A stretch of 61,349 nt of DNA from Bacteroidales bacterium (GTDB lineage Bacteria > Bacteroidota > Bacteroidia > Bacteroidales > UBA10428). The DNA is taken from NCBI GenBank assembly GCA_016930375.1, contig JAFGGU010000045.1, forward strand, positions 1-61,349. Reading direction: 5' to 3'. Positions 1-8,697 of this stretch are shown in pieces. The stretch's first letter is position 1, and each line of letters begins with the position of its first letter. Position numbers and translations under genes: made by a program. The notes beneath the pieces were generated by a model. It was not told the DNA's origin. It ran no database searches and saw only the letters and a list, made by a program, of their open reading frames with translations.

Positions 1-43
1 TAAATATAATATAAGCGTTCTTTGATTTTTTGATTTGTTTTCT

Positions 44-224
44 ACCCCGAAGGGGTTATATCTGAATAACCGTGGGTGATAACCCACGGGTAAGAGGATA
101 GAAAACATTTTCAGCCCCGAAGGGGTTGAATTGATAAACATTCGGGTCTGTTATTCAGCCCCTTCAGGGCTGTGTTGGCTCACACAGTTTATTTCCGTGG
201 GTTATCACCCACGGTTATTCAGAT
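44..224. repeat. REP-like palindrome cluster in gene-free left edge
   Basis: The first 312 bases hold no gene, only palindromes and a short heptamer array. A 30-nt element at 60-89 recurs as an exact reverse complement at 195-224; each copy contains its own hairpin (CCGTGGGT paired with ACCCACGG around a short loop). Between and beside them are three smaller hairpins: ACCCCGAAGGGGT at 44-56, CCCCGAAGGGG at 115-125, and CAGCCC/GGGCTG arms at 156-172. This is the look of repetitive extragenic palindromes, which in other bacteria are mobilised by TnpA-REP transposases; no such transposase lies in this window. The cluster follows the 3' end of the minus-strand radical SAM gene and could also act in transcript termination. 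Confidence 0.7.
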
Positions 225-296
225 TATGCCACTTTGTGGCCCAAAACCGAAAAAAACAAGGATACATTAACTTATAAAATAATTGCATCAGTAGTA

Positions 297-327
297 ATTC
301 ACAATTCATAATTCACAATTCATAATT
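297..327. repeat. Heptamer tandem array (ATTCACA/ATTCATA)
   Basis: Four heptamer units alternate ATTCACA and ATTCATA and are followed by a partial ATT. The array overlaps the 3' end of the minus-strand radical SAM gene: its last codons (Asn-Tyr-Glu-Leu) and its TGA stop at 313-315 are read from repeat sequence. Confidence 0.8.
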
Positions 328-1263
328 TCCATATCTCTTCCCCTGCCAGCTGTCTTTTTCCTCCAGCATTTTTTCAAACTTTGCGAGTATCTGGTCATAT
401 CTGGGTCCCCAGGGTCTGATCAAAGCATATCGGGGAGGGGTTTCTCCGGCAATCCGTTCAATTACAATTTGGGGATCGAGCAACTCAATATATTCGATGA
501 TAAATTCAAGATACTCCTCCATTTCAAACACTTTAAAAACGCCTGGATTCGTGAGATATTCATCAGCCATTGCCGTTCCCTTAAAAAGTTGCAACTGATG
601 AAACTTGATGCTGGTGAGCGGAAGTTTTGATATCATTCCTGCGCTTTGCAGCATTTCCTCCCGGCTTTCACCGGGAAGTCCGAACACCATATGTCCTCCT
701 GCAGGCAGTCCTCTTTTAGCTGTGCGATAAATCGCATCTGCGGTTTCTTCGAAAGTATGGCAACGATTTACCCGCCGGAGGGTTTTATTGTAAACCGATT
801 CGATGCCATATTCAACCATGATGTGATGTTTCTGCGATAATTCCTGCAAAAGGGCCAGCTTGTCATCATCCACGCAATCCGGTCTCGTTCCGATTACCAG
901 GCCTATAATTCCCCGTGAATCCAGGGCCTGCCGGTAAATATTTTGCAGGGTTTCAACTGGGGCATGGGTATTGGTGTAAGCCTGAAAATAGACCAGATAC
1001 TGTGTGGCCCTCCGGTAACGTTTCTCATGGAAGGCGATTCCTTCCTCTATTTGCTGTGAAACAGGTTTGTCCGGATGGCAATAAGATGGATTGAAGGCGT
1101 CGTTCAAACAAAATGTACAGCCCCCTGTTCCCTTTGTCCCATCCCGGTTCGGACATGAAAATCCTGCATCAATGGTGAGTTTCTGCACCCGTCCGCCAAA
1201 CAACTTTCGGATATATTCAGAATAACTGTTGAACCTTCTTGTATGTCCCCATGGGTACTTCAT
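313..1263 (-). CDS. YhcC-like (TIGR01212 family) radical SAM protein
   Basis: The 316-residue product belongs to the YhcC group of radical SAM proteins, related to the Elp3 radical SAM domain. The iron-sulfur ligands are C37, C49 and C52 in the family pattern CPNRDGTKGTGGCTFC, with an unusually long gap between the first two cysteines. Later family motifs include VIGTRPDC and VEYGIESVYN. The molecular function of YhcC is not established; a role in RNA or cofactor modification is inferred. The protein is cytosolic with no signal peptide. The ATG lies 63 nt after the stop of the AddA-like gene on the same strand, and a heptamer array fills that gap, so co-transcription is likely. The last residues NYEL and the stop codon come from the downstream heptamer array, so the native C-terminus has probably been rewritten. 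Confidence 0.88.
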   Translation of the reverse strand: MKYPWGHTRRFNSYSEYIRKLFGGRVQKLTIDAGFSCPNRDGTKGTGGCTFCLNDAFNPSYCHPDKPVSQQIEEGIAFHEKRYRRATQYLVYFQAYTNTHAPVETLQNIYRQALDSRGIIGLVIGTRPDCVDDDKLALLQELSQKHHIMVEYGIESVYNKTLRRVNRCHTFEETADAIYRTAKRGLPAGGHMVFGLPGESREEMLQSAGMISKLPLTSIKFHQLQLFKGTAMADEYLTNPGVFKVFEMEEYLEFIIEYIELLDPQIVIERIAGETPPRYALIRPWGPRYDQILAKFEKMLEEKDSWQGKRYGNYEL

Positions 1264-1275
1264 AATGAATAAATA

Positions 1276-1350
1276 ACTTACAACCTACAACCTACAACCT
1301 ACAACCTACAACTTACAACCTACAACCTACAACTTACAACTTACAACCTT
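1276..1350. repeat. Heptamer tandem array (ACCTACA/ACTTACA)
   Basis: Ten heptamer units (seven-nt period, ACCTACA or ACTTACA) plus a partial unit fill the gap between the two minus-strand genes. The array extends about 20 nt into the 3' end of the AddA-like gene, supplying its final residues and TAG stop at 1327-1329. The reverse-complement motif (GTTGTAA/GTTGTAT) reappears near 25072. Confidence 0.85.
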
Positions 1351-4300
1351 TCCCAGTCTAACGTACCACAAAAATGCTTCAACATTTTCATACCCCATAA
1401 TCTGCATTAACCTGGCATACGCTGTAACTTGATTTTCATGGACTGATTCCATGAGAGCCCCAAACTTGTAATCCACAACAAGGGTTCTTCCATGGCGCAC
1501 CATAACCCTGTCGGGCCTTTTCAGGTCTCCACCGGGAAGGACTATTTCTGCCTCATTCATTGTTTTCCAGTCATCTGAAAACCATGTGGACACGTCCGGA
1601 TTGCTGATAGACCGTTCGATAAGCTGAATGTATTTATCGCGCTCCGACCGGGAAATATGACCCTGCAACAACAAGCGGTCAACAGCAGGCCGGACATCGC
1701 CTGCATTTTGAATTCGTGTGAAAATATCATGGAGGATCTTTCCTTCATGGAGAGGCCGTGCAGGCTTATCCAGATTGGGATCAATGCTTAATTTACCCTG
1801 GAAGGCTATTTTAATCCGGTTATTGGCAGTCTGGATTGAAACGGGTTGATAATCTTTCTCTGCCGGTACTTTAGGAGATTCCAGGCGTGCCTTTGAAACC
1901 AGGGTTCCCGTTGTAAAACCTGTTCCGCCCAGCACCTGGCGAGCCAGGTCAGATACGGTTCTCAGCGGGCCATGATCTCCTGATTTGCATATCACAAACA
2001 GTCCTTCCCGGGCCCGTGTAAATGACACATACAGCAAATTCAGGTTATCGATGAGCTGGTGCTGGTATTCTCTGAAATAGTCAGCTGTGAAAAGGGTATC
2101 CTTCAGTTGCGCTGAAAAATTAAGGGGTAGCAGGTCAATCTGGTTGAACGGTTTTTCCTGCGGTTTGCACCATAAGAAAATATCCCTGTATGAATTCAAC
2201 TCCCAGGTGCAGAAAGGAATGATCACGATTTTGAATTCAAGTCCCTTGGATTTATGGATGGTAATAATTCTCAATGCATCCTGATTGGAAGGAGCAGAAA
2301 CTGATTTTTCCTTACCCTTATCTTCCCAGTGTTCCAGGAAACGGGAAATATCACCACTGCTTTTTCCGGCATATTCCAGGATCAGATCGCGAAAGGCCTG
2401 CAAATAGACACTTTCACCTTTGAACCTTTCCAGGCCAAAGAAGGCAATAATCCGCTCCGTGATCTCGGATAGAGAGAAGCTGACCAGTTTTTCAATGAAT
2501 TGACTGTAATTCGGTTGCTCCAGACTCTCACCCGGTGATATATAGGTTTTGAAAATCCACTGGTGCAGGAAGATATTGGTCCTGTCGGTTGGATCGATAC
2601 AATATTGCAGCAGGGAAATCATGAATGTCACGAGGGTTGAGCTTCCCAATCTCAACGCTTCATCGGAAATCACATCAAAACGGTATGCCGGATCGGGATT
2701 ATCATGAGCATGTTTCATTAAAAAATCAGCAAGTTGTTTCGCCTCACTGTTTTTTCGGGTCAGTACAGCGATATCGCTTAAATGATAGCCTTTGTCCTGC
2801 AGCTCGCGCAGCATGTTTACAAGCTGATTTTGCACCCTGTCAGAAAAATCGGACCCATCATCAGCATCTAAAAAACTGACCTGCACGAAACCTCCTGAAC
2901 TGTTGCTGTCAATGGGTTTCTGATCAATATCACCGTAAAGCCCGGCAATTACAGATTCGTCAGTCTGTTCCGAAAAATATTGTCCCTCTTGCCTGGCTTG
3001 ATCATATTGCTGTTGCAGGATTTCTGACGCCGTTCTGAAAAACCGGTTATTAAACCCAATGATCTCAGGTTTTGAACGCCAGTTGGTCTGATGGGTCACA
3101 GCGCGTGTTATCCCCGGCGGGAAATCCCTGATGATGTAATTTTGAAGGATTTCCCAGTTGCTGTTCCGCCAGCGATAGATGGACTGTTTCACATCACCGA
3201 CTGTAAGATTATCGAAATCCTGGGACAGGCTGTTGCTTATCAGTGGCTTAAAATTGAGCCATTGGAGGAAGGAAGTATCCTGAAATTCATCAATCATAAA
3301 ATGGTGGTACCAGTATCCTGCCTTCTCATAAATGAAGGGAGTATCATTTCCGGCAATAATCCTGTTCAGGAACACTGGAGCTTGCGATAACAAAAAGGTA
3401 TTGTTCTCATTGCACCATGCAACCGCCAGTTCTGAGAGGTCAGTCAAAATCCCCAGTGCATACAGATTTTTCAGGATAAGCCTGGCTGTAAAATAAACCC
3501 TGCTGTTCTTCTCATAGTAGCTGATCGCCTCCTTCATCAAAGGGATGAGATCCTTGCTGGCAACATCCGTGATGCGCGACTTGAGTGGTGAATTTGCAGT
3601 ATACCATTTCTCGGGGCTCGTTACTGCGCTGGTAGCTGTAACTGTGGGTGATTTAAATTCACCGGTTTCGAGTTTTAAAAGGAAACCTGCAGGACCCCTG
3701 GCTTTACCGCTGAAATCTTCTTCAGACAATCCCGAGGCGTTCAGTATGGTTTTTGCCCGTATGCCAAAATTGCGGTAATCGCTTCCGATTCTATTAACCA
3801 GGGCGTACAATTCCATGTTGTATTTCTTCAGGAGATCACGGTCTGAGAAACGCTGAATGGCTTCTTCTTCAAATGATCTGAATTCCTCCCTGAAAATTTC
3901 CGAGCCCAGTGTTCGTATTCCGTTTTTCAGGTTCCAGCTTTCGCCCTTTTCTATAAGCGATTCAGCATATTTTGTAAGCCAGGACAACAGTGAATTGTCT
4001 GTCTCAGCCCGGAGCAGGAGCCTGTTGATGATCTCAGTCAGCAGGATGTCCGTGTCCAGTTCAATGGCATATCCGTTCTGTATTCCCAGTTCCCTGGTAA
4101 ATCCCCGGATGATCCGCTGGAAAAATGAATCGATGGTGCTTACCGAAAAGCGTGAATAATTGTGAAGCAATCTTTTCAGGATCACCTTGGCCTTTTCACG
4201 AATTTGTTTTTCAGAAAGTTTGGTGGAATGAACCAGTCCGTTCAGTTGTTTGGAAGGTTTACCGGTCGAAAGCATGAAAAGCTCCAGGATAATACGGCTT

Positions 4301-4482
4301 TTCATTTCTTCCGTAGCCTTGTTGGTGAAGGTCACGGCCAGAATATGCATGAAATTATCCCGCTCGGCAAACAACAATCTGAGATACTCATGGGTAAGAC
4401 TGAATGTTTTGCCCGAACCAGCTGATGCCCGTATGATTTTAAGACTGGCCAATGCGGTTTTATTGGTTGGGGAAATTACCAA
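1327..4482 (-). CDS. AddA/RecB-like UvrD-family helicase with C-terminal PD-(D/E)XK nuclease
   Basis: This 1051-residue protein has the layout of the nuclease-helicase subunit of bacterial double-strand-break resection complexes. The Walker A motif is ASAGSGKTF at residues 19-27. The UvrD-type Walker B is MIDEFQDTS. Helicase motifs continue with GDVKQSIYRWR and ITIHKSKGLEFKIV, and a superfamily-1 motif VI appears as LLYVSFTRARE. The C-terminal nuclease core shows RPDRVMV followed by LVVDYKFG, so the catalytic Asp and Asp-x-Lys are present. The usual partner (AddB-like) is not adjacent; the upstream neighbour is a divergent transporter. Role: ATP-dependent DNA unwinding and degradation at breaks, in the cytosol. 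The last residues KVVSCKL and the stop codon lie inside a heptamer repeat. Confidence 0.88.
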   Translation of the reverse strand: MVISPTNKTALASLKIIRASAGSGKTFSLTHEYLRLLFAERDNFMHILAVTFTNKATEEMKSRIILELFMLSTGKPSKQLNGLVHSTKLSEKQIREKAKVILKRLLHNYSRFSVSTIDSFFQRIIRGFTRELGIQNGYAIELDTDILLTEIINRLLLRAETDNSLLSWLTKYAESLIEKGESWNLKNGIRTLGSEIFREEFRSFEEEAIQRFSDRDLLKKYNMELYALVNRIGSDYRNFGIRAKTILNASGLSEEDFSGKARGPAGFLLKLETGEFKSPTVTATSAVTSPEKWYTANSPLKSRITDVASKDLIPLMKEAISYYEKNSRVYFTARLILKNLYALGILTDLSELAVAWCNENNTFLLSQAPVFLNRIIAGNDTPFIYEKAGYWYHHFMIDEFQDTSFLQWLNFKPLISNSLSQDFDNLTVGDVKQSIYRWRNSNWEILQNYIIRDFPPGITRAVTHQTNWRSKPEIIGFNNRFFRTASEILQQQYDQARQEGQYFSEQTDESVIAGLYGDIDQKPIDSNSSGGFVQVSFLDADDGSDFSDRVQNQLVNMLRELQDKGYHLSDIAVLTRKNSEAKQLADFLMKHAHDNPDPAYRFDVISDEALRLGSSTLVTFMISLLQYCIDPTDRTNIFLHQWIFKTYISPGESLEQPNYSQFIEKLVSFSLSEITERIIAFFGLERFKGESVYLQAFRDLILEYAGKSSGDISRFLEHWEDKGKEKSVSAPSNQDALRIITIHKSKGLEFKIVIIPFCTWELNSYRDIFLWCKPQEKPFNQIDLLPLNFSAQLKDTLFTADYFREYQHQLIDNLNLLYVSFTRAREGLFVICKSGDHGPLRTVSDLARQVLGGTGFTTGTLVSKARLESPKVPAEKDYQPVSIQTANNRIKIAFQGKLSIDPNLDKPARPLHEGKILHDIFTRIQNAGDVRPAVDRLLLQGHISRSERDKYIQLIERSISNPDVSTWFSDDWKTMNEAEIVLPGGDLKRPDRVMVRHGRTLVVDYKFGALMESVHENQVTAYARLMQIMGYENVEAFLWYVRLGKVVSCKL

Positions 4483-4500
4483 TTTTTAAATTGATTTATC

Positions 4501-4508
4501 TATGTTTG
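4501..4508 (+). promoter_or_regulatory. Candidate Bacteroidota -7 promoter box
   Basis: TATGTTTG fits the Bacteroidota -7 consensus TAnnTTTG and lies 32 nt before the symporter ATG, in the 58-nt gap between divergent genes. I do not see a good -33 TTG at the expected spacing, so this is a weak call. Confidence 0.35.
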
Positions 4509-4540
4509 TATAAGCTAAAAAATAATACGCAGGGTCTCAC

Positions 4541-5902
4541 ATGAATTCCGGCATCAGGTTATCACTCCTTGTTACACTTTTCCTGGCATCTTTACTGGCC
4601 GTTATCAATCATTTCACCTTGCTGGGATTATCTCCCGTAATTTTTATGGTTAGCCGATGGTTGGTTATTCTCTCATTGATCGGTTATGCCATTGTCCGCA
4701 AATCCCTAACAACCTGGATACTTATCAGCATGATTATCGGCGCTGAGTTTGGATATGACTGGCCCGGTGTGGCTGTTCATCTTCAGGTCATCAGCAAGAT
4801 CTTTCTTCGCCTGATCAAAACCATTATTGCACCCCTGCTGTTTGCTACGATCGTGGTAGGGATTGCCGGCCATTCCAATCTCAGGCAGGTTGGAAGAATG
4901 GGATGGAAATCAATGGTATATTTCGAAATAGTATCGACACTTGCTTTGTTCATAGGATTATTCGCGATCAATATCAGCCGCGCAGGAGAAGGGGTAGTGC
5001 AACCGGAAGGTATCACGACCGAAAACATCCAAAACCTGGATGTACAATCCGGTAGTGACATCATCCTGCATGTATTTCCGGAAAACATTGCCAAATCCAT
5101 TTATGAGGGACAGGTGTTACAGATTGTGATATTCAGCATTATTTTCGGTATTGCGGTGGCCATGATTAAGGACAGGTTTAAAAGTCCAATGATCCGGTTT
5201 ACCGAGGCCCTGGCGGAAACCATGTTTAAATTCACGCAGCTTGTCATGTATTTTGCACCATTTGCTGTTTTTGCAGCAATTGCATACAGTATTGGCCATA
5301 TGGGCCTGGATATCCTTTTCAACCTTTTTAAACTGCTCGCGACTTTGTATGTTTCACTGATCGTTTTTCTTCTGGTGGTTCTTCTTCCCGTGGCTTTGCT
5401 TTTCAGGATACCCGTTAAAAAATTCATCCAGGCGATTTCAGAACCCGTATCCATTGCTTTTGCAACCACAAGTTCGGAATCAGCGTTGCCTGTTGCGATG
5501 GAAAGAATGGAAGAATTCGGCGTTCCGAGAAAAATTGTAGCCTTTGTCATGCCTACCGGGTATAGTTTTAACCTCGATGGAACAACCCTTTATCTTTCGC
5601 TGGCGACAATATTCGTTGCCCAGGTGGCGGGTATTCATCTGTCATTCGACCGGCAGTTGCTGATCGTGTTCACCCTGATGCTCACCAGCAAGGGTGTTGC
5701 CGGTGTTCCAAGAGCCTCCATGGTGATATTGCTGGCTACCGTTGCCAATTTCGGATTGCCGGCATGGCCGGTATATATCATTCTGGGTATTGATGAACTC
5801 ATGGATATGGCGCGTACCTCCGTAAATGTACTAGGCAATTGCCTGGCCACGGCAGTAATAGCAAGATGGGAGGGGGAGTTGGGGGAGGAGCAGCGGCAGT
5901 AG
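4541..5902 (+). CDS. Dicarboxylate/amino acid:cation symporter (DAACS family)
   Basis: The 453-residue membrane protein belongs to the glutamate/aspartate/dicarboxylate symporter family (GltP, DctA, EAAT fold). It shows the serine-rich reentrant-loop motif FATTSSESALPVAM and the TM7 region PTGYSFNLDGTTLYLS, followed by the second hairpin SKGVAGVPRASMVIL and the TM8 segment GIDELMDMARTSVNVLGN. These are substrate- and sodium-binding elements of the family. It would import an acidic amino acid or C4-dicarboxylate across the inner membrane with Na+ or H+; which one cannot be read from the sequence. It stands alone, divergent from the AddA-like gene. The extreme C-terminus (EEQRQ) and TAG stop are encoded in an imperfect CAG/TAG triplet run. 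Confidence 0.9.
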   Translation: MNSGIRLSLLVTLFLASLLAVINHFTLLGLSPVIFMVSRWLVILSLIGYAIVRKSLTTWILISMIIGAEFGYDWPGVAVHLQVISKIFLRLIKTIIAPLLFATIVVGIAGHSNLRQVGRMGWKSMVYFEIVSTLALFIGLFAINISRAGEGVVQPEGITTENIQNLDVQSGSDIILHVFPENIAKSIYEGQVLQIVIFSIIFGIAVAMIKDRFKSPMIRFTEALAETMFKFTQLVMYFAPFAVFAAIAYSIGHMGLDILFNLFKLLATLYVSLIVFLLVVLLPVALLFRIPVKKFIQAISEPVSIAFATTSSESALPVAMERMEEFGVPRKIVAFVMPTGYSFNLDGTTLYLSLATIFVAQVAGIHLSFDRQLLIVFTLMLTSKGVAGVPRASMVILLATVANFGLPAWPVYIILGIDELMDMARTSVNVLGNCLATAVIARWEGELGEEQRQ

Positions 5903-5932
5903 CAGTAGCAGTGGCAGTGGCAGCAGGGGCAG
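5888..5932. repeat. Imperfect triplet repeat (CAG/TAG/TGG) at gene end
   Basis: A run of CAG, CGG, TAG and TGG triplets starts in the last codons of the symporter gene, provides its TAG stop at 5900-5902 and continues about 30 nt downstream. Confidence 0.7.
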
Positions 5933-6011
5933 CCCTTTAAAGCAAATAAATTTCCGACCTGAGTGATAACCTATTGTAATTTTACCTAAATTAGCTTTCC
6001 GAAAAGTACTT

Positions 6012-6028
6012 ATTGTATATAATACAAT
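6012..6028. promoter_or_regulatory. 17-nt palindrome, candidate operator of the NUDIX regulator
   Basis: ATTGTATATAATACAAT is a perfect 7-bp inverted repeat around a 3-nt centre, placed 2 nt before the ATG at 6031. A repressor bound here would block initiation, which fits autoregulation. That the adjacent NUDIX-winged-helix protein binds it is inference. Confidence 0.5.
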
Positions 6029-6030
6029 TT

Positions 6031-6771
6031 ATGTCTGGGCAAATCATTCCTAATCTTTCTGTTGATTGTGTTGTTTTTGGATTTGACTCAAAGGATCTTA
6101 ATGTACTTCTTGTAGAAAGAACATTAACAGATAAGCAAAATCATTCCATCATTTTTTCCGATTATACCCTTACCGGCAACCATGTGCAGGAAGGAGAAAA
6201 CCCGGATGATGCGGCGATACGAATTTTAAATGACCTTACCGGTTTACATGATATTTACCTGGAGCAGTTTCACACCTTTGGCCGTACAGACAGACTGTTA
6301 AAAGGAAAGGACCAGCTCTGGATCCATAGTTTGGGCCTGAATATTGCGGATCATGTGATTACCATTGGATATTATTCCCTGATCGACTGCACCTCGGTAG
6401 AGATAACCAATCATCTTTCGCGTAATGTCAAATGGTTTCCTGTCAACGATTTGCCGGAACTGGCGTTCGATCATGTTGAAATTCTTCTGAAGGCACTGGA
6501 AAGGCTGCAGTTGAAATTGAAACAGGAACCTATTGGGTTTGAATTACTTTCTGAAAAATTTACGCTTACCCAGGTCCAACGATTGTATGAAGCCATCCTG
6601 GACACAACATTCGATCCCCGGAATTTCAGGAAAAAAATCTCCATGATGAAATATGTCATACCTCTCGATGAGAAACAGACTGCTGTTCGCCATAAGCCGG
6701 CTCAGCTTTATATATTCAGCAGGGACGTGTATGAAAGAACACGCAAGGAACATTACGGTTTTATAATTTGA
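6031..6771 (+). CDS. NUDIX-winged-helix transcriptional regulator (NrtR/AraR type)
   Basis: The protein has an N-terminal NUDIX-fold domain (about residues 8-140) and a C-terminal winged-helix region (about 150-246, ending near FSRDVYERTRKEHYGFII). This is the NrtR/AraR architecture, in which the NUDIX fold serves as ligand sensor. The catalytic NUDIX box is degenerate: where REUxEExGU is expected the sequence reads IRILNDLTGL, without the metal-binding glutamates, so hydrolase activity is unlikely. I take the ATG at 6031 as start (246 residues); a TTG at 6013 would add six residues but lies inside a palindrome. The next gene downstream is a sodium:solute symporter followed by cellobiose phosphorylase and GH9, so the ligand is probably a sugar or sugar phosphate from cellulose breakdown. 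Related Bacteroides proteins control arabinose and other sugar genes. Confidence 0.82.
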   Translation: MSGQIIPNLSVDCVVFGFDSKDLNVLLVERTLTDKQNHSIIFSDYTLTGNHVQEGENPDDAAIRILNDLTGLHDIYLEQFHTFGRTDRLLKGKDQLWIHSLGLNIADHVITIGYYSLIDCTSVEITNHLSRNVKWFPVNDLPELAFDHVEILLKALERLQLKLKQEPIGFELLSEKFTLTQVQRLYEAILDTTFDPRNFRKKISMMKYVIPLDEKQTAVRHKPAQLYIFSRDVYERTRKEHYGFII

Positions 6772-6783
6772 TACTAGTATTCA
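6769..6783. promoter_or_regulatory. Near-palindrome before the symporter, possible second operator
   Basis: The sequence TGATACTAGTATTCA contains the perfect 10-nt palindrome ATACTAGTAT and overlaps the stop codon of the regulator gene. It lies 23 nt before the symporter ATG. It resembles the upstream 17-nt palindrome only loosely, so a shared regulator is a guess. Confidence 0.25.
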
Positions 6784-6805
6784 TAAACCCATAAAATCAC
6801 TTACT

Positions 6806-8680
6806 ATGAACCTACATTACATTGACCTGGGTATCATCATTCTTTATCTGATTGCCACCATTGTAATCGGATATTGGGTATCCAAAAGAGCCTCGCAAAG
6901 CATCAAATCCTATTTTCTCGGGGGCAATAGCCTTCCCTGGTATTTTCTTGGGGTGTCCAATGCTTCCGGCATGTTTGACATTGCCGGTACCATGCTCCTG
7001 GTATACTGGCTTTGTCTGTATGGATTGAAGAGCGTCTGGATCCCCTGGGTATGGCCTGTTTTTAACCAGATCTTCCTGATGGTATACCTGTCAGCCTGGT
7101 TAAGAAGGTCCAATGTTATGACAGGTGCAGAATGGATCAAGACGCGTTTCGGCACCGGCATGGGAGCCAGATTATCCCATATCGTTGTAGTAGTCTTTGC
7201 TCTTGTAAGTGTTATCGGATTTCTCTCCTATGGTTTCAAAGGCATCGGCAAATTTACCACGGCCTTTCTACCTCCGCTTATCTCCAATGTGGAAACGCTT
7301 GCCAGATTTCCACAGATCAATGAAAACCTGTATGCCCTCATCCTCATGGCCATTACAACCTTTTATGTTGTGAAAGGCGGAATGTTCAGCGTGGTCATCA
7401 CCGAAGTAATACAGTACGGAATCCTGACCATAGCGGCAATCGCCATAGGTATTATCGCCATCAGCAATATTTCTCCCGATGCCATTACCGCTGTGATCCC
7501 GGATGGCTGGAAAAACATCTGGTTCGGCTGGCATCTGGGACTCGACTGGAGCAACCTGTCGGGTACGGCATCGACGAAACTGTCGGCATTTAGCGACTGG
7601 GTCGCCAAGGATGGATATGAAATGTTCGGATTGTTTTTCGTCATGGTGCTGTTTAAAGGTATATTCCTTTCCGCTGCCGGTCCGGCTCCCAACTATGACA
7701 TGCAGCGTGTTTTGTCCACACGAAATCCGAGCGAGGCAGCCAAAATGAGTTCACTGGTGAGTGTGGTGCTGAATCCATCCCGTTACTTCATGGTGGCTGG
7801 CCTTACCTTGCTGGCCCTGGTCCATTTTGACACGCTCTACACGGCTTCACTAACTGAGCCTGACTTTGAGAGCATCCTGCCACAGGTACTCGCCACGTAT
7901 GTTCCGGTTGGTTTGTTAGGTTTCCTGATGGCCGGATTGCTGGCTGCTTTCATGAGTAATTTCGCCGCTACTGTAAATGCAGCCCCTGCTTATATTGTAA
8001 ACGACATATATAAACGCTTTATCAATCCCAACGCCAGTGAAAAGAAATATGTAAAGTTAAGCTACATCTCTTCTTTGGCGGTTGTGGTAGTCGGCGTTTC
8101 CATTGGCTTTCTGATTACCTCCATCAACGACGTGGTTCTTTGGATCACCTCAGCCCTATGGGGCGGCTACACGGCTGCCAATGTACTGAAATGGTATTGG
8201 TGGCGGTTTAATGGCTATGGGTATTTCTGGGGGATGGTTACAGGTTTGGCAGCATCTCTTGTCATGCCCTTTTTCAGCCATTCGTCGATCAGCCAGTTCC
8301 CGATCGCCAATAACTTCAATATGAACGCCTTCCCGATCATCTTCGGCATTTCAATCATCGGTTGCATTGTGGGTACCTTTCTGACCAAACCCGAAGACAA
8401 TGAAACGCTGAAGAAATTCTATAAATCAGTCAGACCCTGGGGTTTCTGGAAGCCGGTCCATAAAATGGTGATCCAGGAAGATCCTTCCTTCGAAGGCAAC
8501 AAGGACTTTAAGAGAGATATGTTTAACGTGGTCATCGGCATTGTGTGGCAAACCTCTCTGGTCGCATTTCCGGTATTCCTCGTATTGCGTGAATGGAAAC
8601 CATTCGTGATCGCCATATCCATCATAGCAGTTACTTCTGTCATACTGAAGTTCACCTGGTGGAATAAGCTCAAAAACTAA
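6806..8680 (+). CDS. Sodium:solute symporter (SSS family)
   Basis: This 624-residue inner-membrane protein has the SSS (PutP/SGLT) layout, starting with IDLGIIILYLIATIVIGYWV and the family-typical SIKSYFLGGNSLPWYFLG near residues 33-50. I count about 13-14 hydrophobic segments. It is longer than PutP because of a C-terminal extension with two further hydrophobic stretches. It would import a solute with Na+. Its position between a sugar-type regulator and cellobiose phosphorylase (17-nt gap) suggests that the substrate is cellobiose or a short cello-oligosaccharide; that is inference from context, since SSS specificity cannot be read from sequence. Confidence 0.88.
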   Translation: MNLHYIDLGIIILYLIATIVIGYWVSKRASQSIKSYFLGGNSLPWYFLGVSNASGMFDIAGTMLLVYWLCLYGLKSVWIPWVWPVFNQIFLMVYLSAWLRRSNVMTGAEWIKTRFGTGMGARLSHIVVVVFALVSVIGFLSYGFKGIGKFTTAFLPPLISNVETLARFPQINENLYALILMAITTFYVVKGGMFSVVITEVIQYGILTIAAIAIGIIAISNISPDAITAVIPDGWKNIWFGWHLGLDWSNLSGTASTKLSAFSDWVAKDGYEMFGLFFVMVLFKGIFLSAAGPAPNYDMQRVLSTRNPSEAAKMSSLVSVVLNPSRYFMVAGLTLLALVHFDTLYTASLTEPDFESILPQVLATYVPVGLLGFLMAGLLAAFMSNFAATVNAAPAYIVNDIYKRFINPNASEKKYVKLSYISSLAVVVVGVSIGFLITSINDVVLWITSALWGGYTAANVLKWYWWRFNGYGYFWGMVTGLAASLVMPFFSHSSISQFPIANNFNMNAFPIIFGISIIGCIVGTFLTKPEDNETLKKFYKSVRPWGFWKPVHKMVIQEDPSFEGNKDFKRDMFNVVIGIVWQTSLVAFPVFLVLREWKPFVIAISIIAVTSVILKFTWWNKLKN

Positions 8681-8697
8681 CCTAAATAAATCAAACC

